Source: Lachnospiraceae bacterium | GTDB taxonomy: Bacteria; Bacillota; Clostridia; Lachnospirales; Lachnospiraceae | Assembly (NCBI GenBank): GCA_902363835.1 | Contig: CABJBM010000006.1 | Coordinates: 1-64,000 of the forward strand | Reading direction: 5' to 3' | DNA length: 64,000 nucleotides | Shown here: in pieces, positions 41,949 through 51,187 of the stretch | How the letters are laid out: the number at the start of each line of letters is the position of its first letter | Position numbering within the stretch: the first letter of the stretch is position 1 | Position numbers and translations under genes: made by a program | The notes under the pieces: generated by a model | Told to the model about the DNA's origin: nothing | The model's input: the letters and a program-made list of their open reading frames with translations, nothing else | Databases searched by the model: none

Positions 41949-42893
41949 ATGTACTGGAACGACAAGCCTTACCATTCCCTGGACTATGAAATGAAAAAAC
42001 AATACGGTCAAAAAGTCTATAAACTGGCTCTTGACGGGGGCATGACCTGTCCAAACCGGGATGGAACCCTGGGAACGGGAGGCTGTATCTTCTGCAGCAG
42101 CGGAGGGTCCGGAGAATTTGCCGAATCCCTGAACCCCTATCCCTCCGTATACCAGCAGATCGAATCCGCCCGTAAAAGGATTCAGGGGAAAATAAACACG
42201 GAATCCGGCCGTTTCATCGCTTACTTCCAGTCTTACACCAACACCTATGCTCCCCTGCCCTATCTGGAAGAGCTGTTCACCCAGGCCATCTGCCATCCGG
42301 ATGTGGCGGTCCTTTCCATTGCCACCCGTCCTGACTGCCTTCCTCCCCCTGTCCTTCACCTGTTAAAAAAATTAAATCAGATCAAACCAGTCTGGGTTGA
42401 ACTGGGACTTCAGACCATCCACGAATCCACAGCGGATTATATCAGAAGAGGATATCCTCTTCATACCTTTTTTGAAGCCTATCAAAATTTAAAGGAAGCC
42501 GGACTTACGGTCATCGCTCATGTCATTTTGGGACTTCCTGGCGAAACCAGGGAAATGATTCTGGAAACCACAGACTATCTGGGCCATTTAGGCGAACATG
42601 GAATCCACGGGATTAAGCTTCAGCTTCTTCATGTGTTAAAAGGGACTGATTTGGCTGCTGAATATGAAAAAGGTCTTGTTCCTGTCTATACCCTGGAAGA
42701 ATACGTGGATCTGGTGATCGACTGCATTGCCCTTCTTCCTCCTGAAGTTGTCATACACCGGATCAGCGGGGATGGGCCGAAAAATCTGCTCCTTGCTCCT
42801 TTATGGAGCGGTAATAAGAAGCTGTGTCTGGGAACTCTGGCAAAGAGGCTAAAAGAACGAGGCATCTGTCAGGGAGACAGATACCTCGTATAA
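41949..42893 (+). CDS. radical SAM protein, TIGR01212/YhcC family
   Basis: A 314-residue radical SAM enzyme with the family's spaced cluster motif ('MTCPNRDGTLGTGGCIFCS': C, then CxxC) near residues 35-52, 'YFQSYTNTYAP', 'ELGLQTIHE', and 'VILGLPGETREM'. The family's activity is not established; some are linked to tRNA modification. Start at 41949 follows AAAAGAGG; upstream in-frame ATGs fall in the 51-bp repeats and only repeat 17 residues. The 3' end lies 14 bp from the convergent CapA gene. Confidence 0.88.
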   Translation: MYWNDKPYHSLDYEMKKQYGQKVYKLALDGGMTCPNRDGTLGTGGCIFCSSGGSGEFAESLNPYPSVYQQIESARKRIQGKINTESGRFIAYFQSYTNTYAPLPYLEELFTQAICHPDVAVLSIATRPDCLPPPVLHLLKKLNQIKPVWVELGLQTIHESTADYIRRGYPLHTFFEAYQNLKEAGLTVIAHVILGLPGETREMILETTDYLGHLGEHGIHGIKLQLLHVLKGTDLAAEYEKGLVPVYTLEEYVDLVIDCIALLPPEVVIHRISGDGPKNLLLAPLWSGNKKLCLGTLAKRLKERGICQGDRYLV

Positions 42894-42907
42894 GCTTTCA
42901 CATCAGT

Positions 42908-44110
42908 TTAATTGCCGTTACTATGAACCACACCGTTTTCATCCACTGACACTCCAAAGGATATGCCCTGGAAATACTGATAAAATCCCTGGATGTCATC
43001 TTCCGGAGTCAGGGCTCTGGTGTACCCTGCCTTTGAAGTCCCCGGAACCAGGGACAAAGTGGTGGTTCCCTGGTCAAAATCTACGTTGGCCCGTAAAAGG
43101 GCTGTTTTGGGAATGCTGCTTCCAAAGATGAAATTACCAAGGCTGTAGCAAATGGGCTTGCCATTGTAGTACTCAATTCCCTGAAGAACATGGGGATGGC
43201 TTCCAATCACCATATCTGCGCCTGCATCAATGATCTTCTTCCCCAGGACTCTCTGGTATTCCTGGGGCTTCTCATCCCTCTCCACTCCCCAGTGAACATA
43301 AACCACCACATAATCGCAGCTTTCTCTTGCCTGTTTCACTTCCTCTAAAAGAATGGTTGGGTCATAACCGCTTACCATACCTGGCTTTTTGCTGTTCGCC
43401 ACCCAATTGGCATCAGGATAGACCCTTGAGGCTCCCAGAAAGCCTATGGTTCTTCCGTTTACTTCCATGGTTTCAAGCTGTCTGGCCCGGTTCATATCAG
43501 GTCCTGCCCCCACGTACCTGATGCCGGCTCCATCCAGGGCCGTACAGGTATCCACAAGGGCATCGGTTCCATAGTCAAGAGAATGGTTATTGGCCAGAGT
43601 TACAATATCAACTCCGATCTCATTCATCATGGAAACCCTGGAAGGGGACAAACGGAATGTAAACTGCTTGTCCGGCGCAGCAGAGCCCCGGTCACTGAAG
43701 GGAAATTCCTGGTTGGCCATAAAAATATCCGCCCCGCTGATTTCGCCCCGATATCCTTCATCCAGCACTCCATTTATGCCACCTGCATTATCATAAGCAG
43801 TAGTTACATGACTGGATAGTAATATATCCCCTGCAAACAGCAGATGAACAGCTGGCTTTTGTGACTCTGTTTCCTCAGTTCCAGGGGTCTCCTCCTGAGA
43901 CTGAGTCTCTCCTAATGTGAGGATTTCCGTTTCCTTCGATGCCTCAGGATCTGACTGGGCAAGGCTTTCTCTGGGAACAGCCTCTGTTACAGGAACTTTT
44001 TTCCCCTGCGTTCCCTTCCATTCACTTACTCCAATCCATACGGCAAGGAAAACAAACAGCAATATGGGAAAGATAATCAGAATTTTCATCAGTCCATTGG
44101 TTTTCTTCAT
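42908..44110 (-). CDS. CapA-family (poly-gamma-glutamate type) metallophosphatase, membrane-anchored
   Basis: A 400-residue protein with an N-terminal membrane anchor (about 8-28), a Glu/Thr/Ser-rich linker (30-90) and an extracellular CapA-type calcineurin-like domain: 'LLFAGDILLSSHV', 'LANNHSLDYG', 'VVYVHWGVE', 'IGSHPHVLQGIEYYNGKPICYSLGNFIFG'. CapA proteins act in surface polymer synthesis, but no pgs/cap genes are near. GGAGGAG precedes the ATG. Confidence 0.88.
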   Translation of the reverse strand: MKKTNGLMKILIIFPILLFVFLAVWIGVSEWKGTQGKKVPVTEAVPRESLAQSDPEASKETEILTLGETQSQEETPGTEETESQKPAVHLLFAGDILLSSHVTTAYDNAGGINGVLDEGYRGEISGADIFMANQEFPFSDRGSAAPDKQFTFRLSPSRVSMMNEIGVDIVTLANNHSLDYGTDALVDTCTALDGAGIRYVGAGPDMNRARQLETMEVNGRTIGFLGASRVYPDANWVANSKKPGMVSGYDPTILLEEVKQARESCDYVVVYVHWGVERDEKPQEYQRVLGKKIIDAGADMVIGSHPHVLQGIEYYNGKPICYSLGNFIFGSSIPKTALLRANVDFDQGTTTLSLVPGTSKAGYTRALTPEDDIQGFYQYFQGISFGVSVDENGVVHSNGN

Positions 44111-44131
44111 TTACTCCTCCAGATTGTTGAC

Positions 44132-44259
44132 AATTTCCACATGATTTTCCATTTTTCATTACTTTTTCCACAAATTCATAGGGGTTTTCCATAACTTTTC
44201 CTTCATGCTTCTGTGGATTTTATTTCCATTTTTTTATCTTACACTGGATCTGTGGATTT
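44132..44259. other. cluster of four DnaA-box-like sequences
   Basis: TTTCCACA at about 44134 and 44165 and TGTGGATTT at 44212 and 44251 are each one or two changes from TTATCCACA, within an AT-rich gap upstream of capA. There is no dnaA/dnaN here, so this is not a chromosomal origin; it may be chance or a DnaA titration site. Confidence 0.3.
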
Positions 44260-44274
44260 GTCAAACATTCCGGT

Positions 44275-46350
44275 TTACTTATTATGAAAGCTCAGGACAT
44301 ACCGGAACCTGCAGTCATCCTGGCACCACATGGAGAAATTTGTCCCCCATTTATTATTAAACAGGCAGAAGGAAAATCCCTTGTTCATATCAGGAAGTTC
44401 CAGACAGCCGCCGTACAGTCTCCTTCCCCCTGCACTCACCAAAGGGGAATCAGGATTCCATAGCTCTATCATTCCATCCGCCCCGTCATAGACCAGCTTT
44501 TCCGTGCAATGCTGTCTCCGGTTCCCTCCTTTTACTACTTCCAGGGGAGAGATTTCCTGATCCATGATCTTCATTTTCCAAAGGCAGGGGTTTTCCACAT
44601 CAATATTTACATCAAACCAAAGAGCTTCGGGCATTTTATTGGCATCCTTATTTTCCCATAACAGATCGCATAACAGCTCCGTTCCAAAGGTATAGGTAAT
44701 CCATGCCAATTCAGGGCAGCCATATTCCATCACAGCCGCCGGATTTCCGGCCAGGCGGATCTTTACCATGGAACCGGACTTTCTCATATCACGTACTCCA
44801 AAGGAATAATTTCGGTTGGAAAGCCCTTCCACGGTTTCCAGTCCGGGCTTGGAAAAGTCTGCTTCTGACCAGGCCATATTCTCCTTAAATGCATGATTGT
44901 ACTCATAATATTCCGATACCGTATCCAAGGCCCCATAGGTTTCATAGGAAAAACGGCCAAAGCACCCTGACTGGATCCAGACCTTTCCGTCCTTTTCCAG
45001 ATAAACCAAAGATCCGCTTCCGTCAAATGCAGCCTTCCAGTTTTGTATGGAAAGGATCTCAAAGGGATGGACTGCCTCCCCTTCTTCCCATAACTCTTCC
45101 TTTGCCATTGGCTCCCATGTAAGGGCCTGTTCGGCTTCCTCTTTAAACTCCTGCGGCAGGAGACGGACTGCTTCATGAAGGTAGGTCCTCTGTTCTTCAT
45201 AGGAGCTTTCGTATCGTTCATAAGCGCTTTCCAGATGATCCACTCCTTTTTCCACGTATATGGCATGTAAAAGGGCGGCATTTCTTTCCGTAAACATGGC
45301 TTCTGTTACACGGTTTTCTTTCCTGGCTCTCTTAAAGTCTTCCTTTTTCCAGTTTTCAAAGTCAAAGAGATGTTTCTTGTAATCCAGTCCCCAGGTATGT
45401 TCGCATATCATCAGAAGGTTTTCCATAAAGCCATGGAACTCCGGTTTTTCAGGATCAAAGGTTCCCTGTCTTTTCCATTGATCTTTAAGGCCAAGAAGCC
45501 GTCTGAATCCCCTGACCTTGACCGGATCAGAGGCTATGCCGTGAATCCAGGAATCTCCGATTTCCTCCGTTATTATGGGAAGCTCTCCTTTTCTTTCCCA
45601 AAGCTTTTGGGCATAGGCATCCAAAGTGGAAGCCTCCACTCTGGCTCCGGGATACTTCTTTTCCAATTCTTCCAATTGTCTTAATACCTCTTCCCTGGTA
45701 GGAATGCCCAGATTGTCTCCTAAAAAAACAAACTCCAGAGCATCCTCCATGCCGTCCACACAACAGGTTGAACCATAAACAGGAGAATACTGGACAAGAA
45801 TTTCTTTGCCAGCCGACCGCCATACAAAGGTTTTTGGAACCATTGGGTTCATGGATGATGCGTTTACTCCGATGTGTAAGTACTGCTTTCCATGATGGGC
45901 CATGGCCGGTACCATGGCTTTTGTATGGCCTGGTACGTCGGTCAGCTTTGCGGCAATGGTCTTCCTTCCAAACTCTCTGTCCAGCCTGTCTGCATAACTT
46001 AAGTTAAAATCCATTAAATCAGAGTCCATCAGTTCCGTATGAGTGGTAAAAGCCAGTCCATGCCAGCAGATATCACCTCTTGCCACAGCATCTTTCAGCT
46101 TTTCTGCCTCCGCCTGTCCGGCTCTTTTTAGATACTGGTCAATTAAAAATGCCCCCAGGGTCCAGGCAAACCGCTTTCTTCCATCTTTGTTTAAATCCAC
46201 GGCAAGCCTAATGGCTCCAGGAATAAAATCGTGAATATAATTGGAAAGGACCTTGTCTGCCAAATCCGTAAATCCCATATCAAAATGGGTCATAAAAACT
46301 ACATGGACATTCTTTATTGATTTTTTAGTCATTAATTCATTTTTAGTCAT
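44275..46350 (-). CDS. GH38-N-like / DUF5054 glycoside hydrolase
   Basis: A 691-residue protein. The N-terminal third looks like the catalytic domain of family 38 alpha-mannosidases ('VHVVFMTHFDMGFTDL', with the His-x-Asp metal pair, 'WHGLAFTTHTELMD', 'DVPGHTKAM'), followed by a middle helical part and a C-terminal beta-rich domain, as in DUF5054 proteins. The linkage split is unknown. The ATG at 46350 overlaps the stop of the PHP gene. It is the last gene of the sugar ABC operon; no secretion signal, so it should act on imported sugar. Confidence 0.8.
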   Translation of the reverse strand: MTKNELMTKKSIKNVHVVFMTHFDMGFTDLADKVLSNYIHDFIPGAIRLAVDLNKDGRKRFAWTLGAFLIDQYLKRAGQAEAEKLKDAVARGDICWHGLAFTTHTELMDSDLMDFNLSYADRLDREFGRKTIAAKLTDVPGHTKAMVPAMAHHGKQYLHIGVNASSMNPMVPKTFVWRSAGKEILVQYSPVYGSTCCVDGMEDALEFVFLGDNLGIPTREEVLRQLEELEKKYPGARVEASTLDAYAQKLWERKGELPIITEEIGDSWIHGIASDPVKVRGFRRLLGLKDQWKRQGTFDPEKPEFHGFMENLLMICEHTWGLDYKKHLFDFENWKKEDFKRARKENRVTEAMFTERNAALLHAIYVEKGVDHLESAYERYESSYEEQRTYLHEAVRLLPQEFKEEAEQALTWEPMAKEELWEEGEAVHPFEILSIQNWKAAFDGSGSLVYLEKDGKVWIQSGCFGRFSYETYGALDTVSEYYEYNHAFKENMAWSEADFSKPGLETVEGLSNRNYSFGVRDMRKSGSMVKIRLAGNPAAVMEYGCPELAWITYTFGTELLCDLLWENKDANKMPEALWFDVNIDVENPCLWKMKIMDQEISPLEVVKGGNRRQHCTEKLVYDGADGMIELWNPDSPLVSAGGRRLYGGCLELPDMNKGFSFCLFNNKWGTNFSMWCQDDCRFRYVLSFHNK

Positions 46351-47609
46351 TTTTTTTCACCTGTTATATAGTAAGGATTAGAAAGGAGCACCGGGATTTG
46401 AAGGCACCCATTAAAAAGGCTCCGCCTGATTTCTGCCCGAAGATATCCCGGCTCTCCGGCAGTTCTTACAATGGAAAGCCGGTCTGATTCACAAAAGATT
46501 TCCTCCCTGCCCTCCTGGGATACCAGGGAAAGGATATCTCCTCTTTTTAAATTCCGGAAAGTAAACTGGATTTCAGTGCCCTTAGGGATCTCATCTCCCA
46601 AAAGAGCTTCTTCTGCACAGGTTTCCATCATTGGGCCTTCCGGCGATATGGTCAGGAAGGAATGCCCTTTTTTCAATCCCTCCAATATGTCCTCAGCGGA
46701 ATTTGACAGGGCGTACACGCAGGTACAGGGAGAGGCGGGCATACTTCCAGGTTCATATTTATGGAAATCGCTGCCTCCTGTTATTGGTATTCGTTTTCCT
46801 TCCTTAAGCCTGTCATCCCACCAGTTTAAGCAGGCCTGGTTATTCTCCGGCTCCAAACCTCCGTTCCACACTTCCACCCCGTCAAAAGGAACCTTCTCCA
46901 TCCCCCATCTCCATCCACACCAGGGACAGAAAGGATGGTTTATTACCGTAAAAGCACCGTTTCCCCTTGCTTCCTCCAGAATTTCCACTGTTTTTTCCAG
47001 GGAATTTGAAAGAAAGCTTTTAAACGGGCGTTTTCTTCCCAGCATCCCCATGTGCCCTTTGTAATGAGTCCACTCCACTCCCGGGATCATGGTAACCTGT
47101 TTCGTAGAACACAGCTGGTAATTATGTGCATAATTGTTATGATCCGTAACAAACAGGAAATCCAGCCCTTTCCTTTCAGCATCAATGGCCAGCTCTTTTG
47201 TAGTCATATTTCCGTCAGAGCCTGTGGAATGAAGGTGGGTATCTCCCTTAAGCAGCAGAAGGCTTTTTAAATGGAAGGTTATTTTATAGGTAATTGCAGC
47301 TCCCATCTCATCTACCTTATAAGCGCCCAAAAGTATGCTCCACTCTCCCTGCTTTACAGGAACCGGTGCAAAACCGTCCGTGCTCCTGTGATCCGAAACA
47401 ACGATCCGGCTCCGGTTGGAGCCGGACCAGCCGATCAATTCCCCCTTTTCATTCAACAGGCCGAAATCTATGATATTTTTCTTCCGGTCATATTCGTATG
47501 ACAGTTCCATGGAAGATGTCTGATCCGGTACGGAAAAAGGTATCTTTAAATACAGACCTTCTTCCTCTTTTACAGCCACCCTTTGAAATGTAATTGTTTT
47601 TTCCTTCAT
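46347..47609 (-). CDS. CehA/McbA-type PHP metallohydrolase
   Basis: A 420-residue protein with an N-terminal beta-sandwich (1-130) and a PHP-type metal hydrolase domain: 'KGDTHLHSTGSDGNMT', 'FLFVTDHNNY', 'MIPGVEWTHYKGHM', 'VINHPFCPW', 'GSDFHKYE'. All metal ligands of the PHP/CehA group are seen. The family hydrolyses phosphate and carbamate esters; here the sugar operon suggests a substituted sugar as substrate. GGAGG precedes the ATG. Confidence 0.85.
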   Translation of the reverse strand: MKEKTITFQRVAVKEEEGLYLKIPFSVPDQTSSMELSYEYDRKKNIIDFGLLNEKGELIGWSGSNRSRIVVSDHRSTDGFAPVPVKQGEWSILLGAYKVDEMGAAITYKITFHLKSLLLLKGDTHLHSTGSDGNMTTKELAIDAERKGLDFLFVTDHNNYAHNYQLCSTKQVTMIPGVEWTHYKGHMGMLGRKRPFKSFLSNSLEKTVEILEEARGNGAFTVINHPFCPWCGWRWGMEKVPFDGVEVWNGGLEPENNQACLNWWDDRLKEGKRIPITGGSDFHKYEPGSMPASPCTCVYALSNSAEDILEGLKKGHSFLTISPEGPMMETCAEEALLGDEIPKGTEIQFTFRNLKRGDILSLVSQEGREEIFCESDRLSIVRTAGEPGYLRAEIRRSLFNGCLQIPVLLSNPYYITGEKK

Positions 47610-47621
47610 GTCTATCCTCCA

Positions 47622-48488
47622 TCAGCCCTTAACGGCTCCCATATTTATTCCTTCCATCAAAAACCTCTGGGCAAAAATGTAAATAATCAGCAGCGGCATG
47701 GTGGAAATCACAATGGCCGCCATAATGGCATTATCCGGAGTCGCCGCCGTTCCGGAAGTGGAATCAACGGACATGATCATCTGTTTCAGCATCAGAGGAA
47801 GGGTGTACTTTTTCTCATCAGTGATCAAGGTCGCCGGGAGCATGATGGAATTCCATCTGGCCACATATTCCATGAAAAACACGGTTGCAAATCCCGGAAG
47901 GGATATGGGCATATAAATACTTCCGAAAATCTTCATTTCCCCTGCCCCATCCATTCTGGCTGACTCCGCAAGAGAATAAGGGACTGTCTCAAAGTAATTC
48001 CTCATCATCATAATACTGAAGCCTGATACCAGCCCGTTTAAAACCAATCCCTGATAAGTATTTAACAATGACAACTGCTTATTTAACTGGTAAACCGATA
48101 TCAGAGTTAGGTCTCCGGGCACCATCATGGTGAGCATGATGAATGAGGAGATAAAGTTTTTAAAAGGAAGGTTCTTTTGTATGAGAACATAGCCTGCAAG
48201 GGCCGACAAAAGAACCTGGATCACAGTGCCTGTTGTTGTGATAAAAAGGGAATTGAGAAATGGCCTGGCCATTTTTGTCACCCGGAACACATAGAAAAAG
48301 CCTTCCACACTAAATGCCGACCACCACAGCTTGATCCCGCTTTGTGAAGAATCAAGAGCTGTTGAGGTGGACACCACAAATACATTCCACATGGGAAGAA
48401 ACATAGCAAGAAAAATGACCGCTGTCAAAAATAAAAAAAGCACTTTCCAAAAGCCAGTTAAACCGTTTTTACTTAGATTATTCTCCAT
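47622..48488 (-). CDS. carbohydrate ABC transporter permease, LplC/YtcP type
   Basis: A 288-residue binding-protein-dependent permease with six spans and the EAA loop 'ESARMDGAGEMKIFGSIYMPISLPG' region (about 185-205). Paired with the permease upstream. ATG at 48488 follows AAAGGG; the in-frame ATG at 48524 lies inside the previous gene. Confidence 0.9.
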   Translation of the reverse strand: MENNLSKNGLTGFWKVLFLFLTAVIFLAMFLPMWNVFVVSTSTALDSSQSGIKLWWSAFSVEGFFYVFRVTKMARPFLNSLFITTTGTVIQVLLSALAGYVLIQKNLPFKNFISSFIMLTMMVPGDLTLISVYQLNKQLSLLNTYQGLVLNGLVSGFSIMMMRNYFETVPYSLAESARMDGAGEMKIFGSIYMPISLPGFATVFFMEYVARWNSIMLPATLITDEKKYTLPLMLKQMIMSVDSTSGTAATPDNAIMAAIVISTMPLLIIYIFAQRFLMEGINMGAVKG

Positions 48489-48504
48489 ATCTTTGCCCTT
48501 TCCA

Positions 48505-49404
48505 TCAGGAATAAATCTCATCATATTTCAGCAGTTTTCTGACTGCCGAGGTAATCAGCAGGGTAGCGATCAGGACAACGGTAGCCGCTGCCGTAGCTGT
48601 CCCCACATTAAACTGGATAATGCCCTGTTCATAGATCAAAACCAGAAGGTTTTTCACTTTGTCGCTGATGGAGGCATTCATCATAACAAAAATCTGGTCA
48701 AAATTCCTCAGGATGCCCATGACCGACAGCACTGCCACCACTTTCATGGTGGGCACAATGACCGGCAGGGTGATGTAACGGATCTGCCTGATCCTTGTGG
48801 CTCCATCCATTCTTGCAGATTCATACAGGGACGAATCAATCCCGATCATTGCGGCCAGGAACAGGGCCGCAAAATAGCCGGCCCCTTTCCATGCACCTGT
48901 AAAAATCATGATAGATCTGGCGTAACGCCCTTCCGCCATAAATACCAGGGGGGAATAACCGTCACCCAATACGGCTCTCATGATGCCGTTTACCATGCCC
49001 GCAGGTGATAAAATGGAAATCCACAGACCGCCTACCACAGACCAGGACAGAAGGTAAGGTATGTAAGTAACCGTCTGAAATAAGGATCTTGCCGCCTTAT
49101 TCCTGGCCTCATTCAGCAATACAGCGATTAAAAGTCCCCAGACAAACTGTAAAACAAAGGTTCCTCCTCCCACTGTAAAGCTGTTGACAAACGCCTGCCT
49201 GTACTGCCTATCCACGAAAATCTCCCTGTAATTGCTGAACCCTACCATCTCATAGCCTCCCAGAAGCTTTACCTTCTGAAAGCTTTTTATGATTCCCAGT
49301 ACCAGCGGATAGTAGGAAAATACAAGAAAGTAAATGAGAACGGGTACCAACAGCAGGTAGATCTCTTTATACCTTAATATCTTTTTCTTAAGCTGTCCTT
49401 TCAA
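48505..49404 (-). CDS. carbohydrate ABC transporter permease, LplB/YtfT type
   Basis: A 299-residue permease with six spans and EAA loop 'ESARMDGATRIRQIRYITLPVI'-like region (about 190-210). It starts with TTG at 49404, decided by GGAGG eight bases upstream. Works with the adjacent LplC-type permease; no ATPase gene is present, so a shared MsmX-type ATPase is likely. Confidence 0.9.
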   Translation of the reverse strand: MKGQLKKKILRYKEIYLLLVPVLIYFLVFSYYPLVLGIIKSFQKVKLLGGYEMVGFSNYREIFVDRQYRQAFVNSFTVGGGTFVLQFVWGLLIAVLLNEARNKAARSLFQTVTYIPYLLSWSVVGGLWISILSPAGMVNGIMRAVLGDGYSPLVFMAEGRYARSIMIFTGAWKGAGYFAALFLAAMIGIDSSLYESARMDGATRIRQIRYITLPVIVPTMKVVAVLSVMGILRNFDQIFVMMNASISDKVKNLLVLIYEQGIIQFNVGTATAAATVVLIATLLITSAVRKLLKYDEIYS

Positions 49405-49437
49405 ACCGATGCCTCCTGTCTATTCTGGGAATTGTGA

Positions 49438-50895
49438 TTACCGGTCGGTCACTTTCCGGTCAACAAGCTCTTTTCTCATGCCGCTAAGTCCATCAGCGGC
49501 GGAAACTTCTCCCTTGATGATCTTGATCCCCCATTTGCCTACGATCTCCTTGTAATCTTTTTCATTTGGAATGATCATGTCAATGGTTGCATAGTTGCTG
49601 TAGCTTAAAGCTTCCTCAACTCCCGGGTTAAATCCGAAAATCGGCTTAAAATCCTTATAAATGGGGAAAGGAGCGCCATGGTCGTTACCGTGCTGAGCAC
49701 CTGTCTCCGTTAACTCATACTTGCCTTCCGTACCGGTATAATCATGGCCTGGAATTCCGGTTGAAAGAAGGTTTCCCCCTTCCTGGGTCGCAAAATATTC
49801 CAGGATCTTCATAGCTCCGTCAGGATTCTTTGCATTGGCCGGAACTGCAAACAAACTGGCATTTCCTTTGACCAGCATATAGCTTCCGTCAGGGGTCTTA
49901 AGGCCGGGAAGGGAAACGATCTCATAATCTTCAGGAGAAATTTCCGCTGCCTTGGCGTTGGCATTATGTAAACCTACCCATGCCGTCCAATCGGCCGTCA
50001 CCGCCGTCTTCTGTGAGGAAGCTCCCATTTTGGCTCTCATATCCTTTGTTTTGTCAACAAAGGAGGAAGGATCTAAAAGACCGTTGTCATACAGTTTCTT
50101 AAACCATTCCCATACAGGTGCAGCCTCATCCTCTGCATAGGGTGCATACTTTTTTCCGGAATCGTCCAGAACCACTCCGTCCTTCAAGCCTTCAGCCGCC
50201 ATCCAGGGCTGTAAATCCCAGGTTTCTGACAAAATGCTGTCAAAGGGATAAAAGTCAGGATCAGGACTGTTGTCCTTTAACTTCTTCATCACATCATAAT
50301 ATCCATCCATGGTTGGTTCAATATTCTTATAATCGATCCCCGCCTTTTTAAGAAGGGCGTTATTAAGGGCTACTACCCGGTGGATTTCCTTTTTGTTAAA
50401 ACCTGCGTAGATTTTTCCATCTATGGTTATATCGTTCCACTCTGCCGGGTCAACATTGTTCGTAAGGGTTTCTGAGCCTTTCACCCGGTCCGTAATATCC
50501 ATCAGAGCCCCCTGATCTACAAGGTTGGCATACTGGCTTGCAGTAACATAAATCAAATCATAAGCTTCGCCGCCGCTTAATTTCTGCATGAGAACTTTGT
50601 CATAATCCGAGGCGGGCTTTTCAATCTCAACAGTAAGGCCTGTTGCCTGGGAAAGGGCCTCTGCAAAAAGCTTCATCTCCGCCTCATCCTTGCCTCCTGT
50701 AATGGCTGCCATGACTCTTACAGTGCCCCCTGCTTCCTTGTCCGCCTGGCCGGCTGCTTCTGTTTTGTTTTCTTCTGTCTGGCTCTTTTCCGTCTGACTT
50801 TCTTTCGTGCTGACGCTCTCTTGTTTTGTGCAGGCGCTTATGGAACACACCATAAGGGCAGCTGCAAGCAATGACATGACTCTTCTTTTTTTCAT
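49438..50895 (-). CDS. carbohydrate ABC transporter solute-binding lipoprotein
   Basis: A 485-residue family 1 solute-binding protein with lipoprotein signal ('AALMVCSISACTKQ', lipid Cys near residue 23), a Glu/Thr/Lys-rich linker and 'LMQKLSGGEAYDLIYVTASQYANL' typical of LplA/YtcQ-like oligosaccharide binders. ATG at 50895 follows AAAGGAG. First gene of the operon to 44275, behind a promoter at 50939-50967. Confidence 0.92.
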   Translation of the reverse strand: MKKRRVMSLLAAALMVCSISACTKQESVSTKESQTEKSQTEENKTEAAGQADKEAGGTVRVMAAITGGKDEAEMKLFAEALSQATGLTVEIEKPASDYDKVLMQKLSGGEAYDLIYVTASQYANLVDQGALMDITDRVKGSETLTNNVDPAEWNDITIDGKIYAGFNKKEIHRVVALNNALLKKAGIDYKNIEPTMDGYYDVMKKLKDNSPDPDFYPFDSILSETWDLQPWMAAEGLKDGVVLDDSGKKYAPYAEDEAAPVWEWFKKLYDNGLLDPSSFVDKTKDMRAKMGASSQKTAVTADWTAWVGLHNANAKAAEISPEDYEIVSLPGLKTPDGSYMLVKGNASLFAVPANAKNPDGAMKILEYFATQEGGNLLSTGIPGHDYTGTEGKYELTETGAQHGNDHGAPFPIYKDFKPIFGFNPGVEEALSYSNYATIDMIIPNEKDYKEIVGKWGIKIIKGEVSAADGLSGMRKELVDRKVTDR

Positions 50896-50938
50896 TTTTT
50901 CTCCTTTCAATCCAACACTCATTGGGACTTACAAAACC

Positions 50939-50967
50939 ATCTTATATTATGTTTTCGATTTTGTAAA
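50939..50967 (-). promoter_or_regulatory. promoter of the sugar ABC operon
   Basis: TTTACA (50967-50962) and TAAGAT (50944-50939) with 17-nt spacing. Upstream, TAAATATG- and GTAAAATATG-type repeats (50965-51000) may be operator half sites for the adjacent GntR/LacI-type regulator. Confidence 0.6.
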
Positions 50968-51117
50968 TCATATTTACGCATATTTTACATATACTTTAAT
51001 TAAAATATATGTTTTGTGCATTTATAATATCATACCATTTTTTTATTTTCAACCACATATCGGTATTTCATCACTAAATCACATATTTAGCAAACATTTT
51101 TTATGCATAATTACAAC

Positions 51118-51159
51118 AAAAAAGAGCGCAGAACAAATGTCAGCATTGTTCTGCGCTCT
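51118..51159 (-). terminator. terminator of the sugar-operon regulator
   Basis: A perfect 14-bp stem (51123-51136 with 51146-51159) followed on the minus strand by six T. Confidence 0.88.
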
Positions 51160-51187
51160 AATGATATTACAGGAACAAATATATATT

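Noticed and set aside
41766..42359. 197-codon minus-strand frame over the start of the radical SAM gene
   Set aside because: Antisense to a well-supported gene and includes the tandem repeat; no family similarity.
44132..44259. Replication origin
   Set aside because: DnaA-box-like sites are imperfect and no dnaA, dnaN, parAB or rep gene is present.
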